From assembly GCA_041228345.1 (NCBI GenBank), contig CP166131.1, positions 1,178,001 through 1,242,000 of the forward strand: DNA of 64,000 nucleotides, in the 5' to 3' direction. The DNA comes from Alphaproteobacteria bacterium LSUCC0396. Its GTDB lineage: Bacteria > Pseudomonadota > Alphaproteobacteria > Puniceispirillales > Puniceispirillaceae. Below, one piece after another: positions 62,822 through 64,000 of the stretch. The translations under genes were made by a program, and so were the position numbers. Under the pieces are notes generated by a model. That model searched no databases. It was not told the DNA's origin and saw only the letters and a program-made list of their open reading frames with translations. Each line of letters begins with the position of its first letter. Positions within the stretch are counted from its first letter, which is position 1.

Positions 62822-63433
62822 ATGGAACCTTTTGTATTTCACAGAGGTCTAGCGGCCCCAATTGATGCCATTAATCTGGACACTGACCAGATTTTACCAG
62901 CTAGATTTTTACGAAAGCGTAGAAGCGACCCTGAATATAACACATTTTTATTCCATGATCTTCGATTTGACCCAGTGGGAAATGAAAACCAAAACTTTAA
63001 GTTAAATCAAGAAGCTTTTAGGGGCGCCACAATAATTGTGGGTAACTCTAATTTTGGAGGCGGATCATCCCGTGAGGCGGCTGTCTTTGCGCTGGAGGCT
63101 TACGGTATACGCAGTGTAATAGCTCCAAATTTTGGTGACATTTTTTATAACAATTGTCTCAAAAATGGCTTGCTGCCAATAGTTTTAACAAAAGCGCAAA
63201 CAGATCAACTCAGAAAAACGTTACATCAAAACCCTGGTTCCAGAATAGACATCGACTTGAACGAACAGAGAGTTTCCACTGACAATGGAATTACCTACGC
63301 TTTTGAGATCAACGATACAGCTAAAAACAACCTAATGTTAGGTTTGGGTCAAATTGGTTTAACAATGATGCACGCAAAGCGAATTAGTGAGTTCGAAGCG
63401 CGTTACAATGCACAATTATACAGCGAATGTTAG
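62822..63433 (+). CDS. leuD: 3-isopropylmalate dehydratase small-subunit-type protein (LeuD-like)
   Basis: 203 aa, typical LeuD length. LDTDQILPARFLR (about 19-31), the swivel-domain substrate loop NSNFGGGSSREAAVFALEAYG (about 75-95) and VIAPNFGDIFYNNCLKNGLLPI. The usual GCGSSREHA is GGGSSREAA here. Completes the [4Fe-4S] hydro-lyase with the LeuC-like protein. CAGGAG precedes the ATG. Likely adds water to a methylated or branched unsaturated dicarboxylate, making the hydroxy substrate for the lyase (inference). Confidence 0.87.
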   Translation: MEPFVFHRGLAAPIDAINLDTDQILPARFLRKRRSDPEYNTFLFHDLRFDPVGNENQNFKLNQEAFRGATIIVGNSNFGGGSSREAAVFALEAYGIRSVIAPNFGDIFYNNCLKNGLLPIVLTKAQTDQLRKTLHQNPGSRIDIDLNEQRVSTDNGITYAFEINDTAKNNLMLGLGQIGLTMMHAKRISEFEARYNAQLYSEC

Positions 63434-63536
63434 CAGCAAACACCAAAGCAAATTTGGAAACCTCAAACGCCATTTGCAAATAAGTATACAGTAACTTTGT
63501 TTCACGCTGGTAACGTTGGTCCAATGGAGGAAGATG

Positions 63537-64000
63537 ATGGACGCGCCAAAGTTTATAGACATCCCTGCAGCTTGGTATGGCGATGAAATGATGGCCAATA
63601 AAGATTTATGGATTTATAGTTTAACAGAAATCGATATTGCTGAACTAGAGCATGCTGCCGATAGCTTCAACAATCTAGGTTTGCCTCTTGGGAAAATCTC
63701 AAAAGAAAATTTTCCTCTGCCAAAGTTTGCTGATTTTCTTCAAAAAACTCAAAATGAGTTGAGAAAAGGAATAGGTTTTAAACTTATACGTGGCTTACCA
63801 GTTTCAAGATATGAACCAAAAACATATTCAACAATTTTCTGCGGCATTGGCAGCCATCTTGGTTCAGCTAGATCACAAAATGCTGCGGGCCATCTTCTGG
63901 GGCATGTTCGTGATATTGGCTCTGACGTGAACAACCCAAATTCACGCATTTACCAAACCACTGCGCGGCAGAGCTTTCATACTGATAGTTGTGACGTTGT
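63537..64000 (+). CDS. TauD/TfdA-like dioxygenase, N-terminal part (runs off window)
   Basis: Open frame from ATG 63537 (GGAGG at 63526-63530) to the window end, 154 complete codons. Visible: GIGFKLIRGLPVSRY, then GSHLGSARSQNAAGHLLGHV and YQTTARQSFHTDSCDVV, where FHTDS carries the H-x-D iron ligands. This is the Fe(II)/2-oxoglutarate dioxygenase (TauD/TfdA) superfamily, a subgroup distinct from the TauD-like protein at 36570. The C-terminal His and Arg lie outside the window. Spacing of 103 bases from the LeuD-like gene allows membership of the same operon; it could generate the substrate by hydroxylation. Confidence 0.8.
   Translation, partial: MDAPKFIDIPAAWYGDEMMANKDLWIYSLTEIDIAELEHAADSFNNLGLPLGKISKENFPLPKFADFLQKTQNELRKGIGFKLIRGLPVSRYEPKTYSTIFCGIGSHLGSARSQNAAGHLLGHVRDIGSDVNNPNSRIYQTTARQSFHTDSCDV

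Overview
The window is bacterial and reads as a marine alphaproteobacterium, most plausibly from the SAR116 (Puniceispirillum-like) neighbourhood. This is inferred from a phasin/PhaR pair, a DMSP-demethylase-type GcvT-fold protein, three TRAP transporters, one TTT transporter, a dense set of sulfatases and moderate GC. There is no rRNA, intact tRNA, CRISPR array or intact insertion sequence. Nearly everything is transport, catabolism and local regulation, so this is an accessory catabolic region.

Layout. (1) 0.1-1.3 kb: phasin and PhaR (polyhydroxyalkanoate granules). (2) 1.7-10.6 kb: a minus-strand operon (FMN 2-hydroxyacid oxidase, ThDP enzyme, transthyretin-like hydrolase, DmdA-type demethylase, Ldh-type dehydrogenase) with a divergent LysR gene, then a convergent MttB-like methyltransferase / S51 peptidase pair. 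(3) 10.7-20 kb: a TRAP operon and a dipeptide/opine-type ABC operon, each preceded by a copy of the same ~240 bp leader. (4) 20.4-25.5 kb: aldehyde dehydrogenase and GMC oxidoreductase, facing a GntR/mandelate-racemase-family pair. (5) 25.6-39.1 kb: five sulfatases, a TAXI-type TRAP system, a ROK regulator and a TauD-like dioxygenase, a locus for sulfated organic compounds. (6) 39.2-56.5 kb: a visibly GC-richer acyl-CoA catabolic cluster (two NPD-family flavoproteins, thiolase, ADP-forming acyl-CoA synthetase, four acyl-CoA dehydrogenases, hydratase, FadJ-like protein, TAXI TRAP, GntR). Two copies of one palindromic operator lie in front of its two halves. A truncated nitroreductase marks its right edge. 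(7) 57.4-64 kb: an AT-richer operon with an isocitrate-lyase-superfamily lyase, TctCBA, LeuC/LeuD-type hydratase subunits and the start of a TauD-like dioxygenase, resembling a dimethylmalate/citramalate-type route.

How it works together: each block pairs an uptake system for an organic anion or peptide-like compound with first-step enzymes (desulfation, demethylation, hydroxyacid oxidation, hydration) and a nearby regulator. Products would enter 2-oxoacid, propionyl/acetyl-CoA and pyruvate metabolism. Substrates cannot be fixed from sequence alone. The strongest undescribed signals are the duplicated leader in front of two unrelated transport operons, the shared operator of the acyl-CoA cluster, and the lyase/LeuCD/TTT combination.
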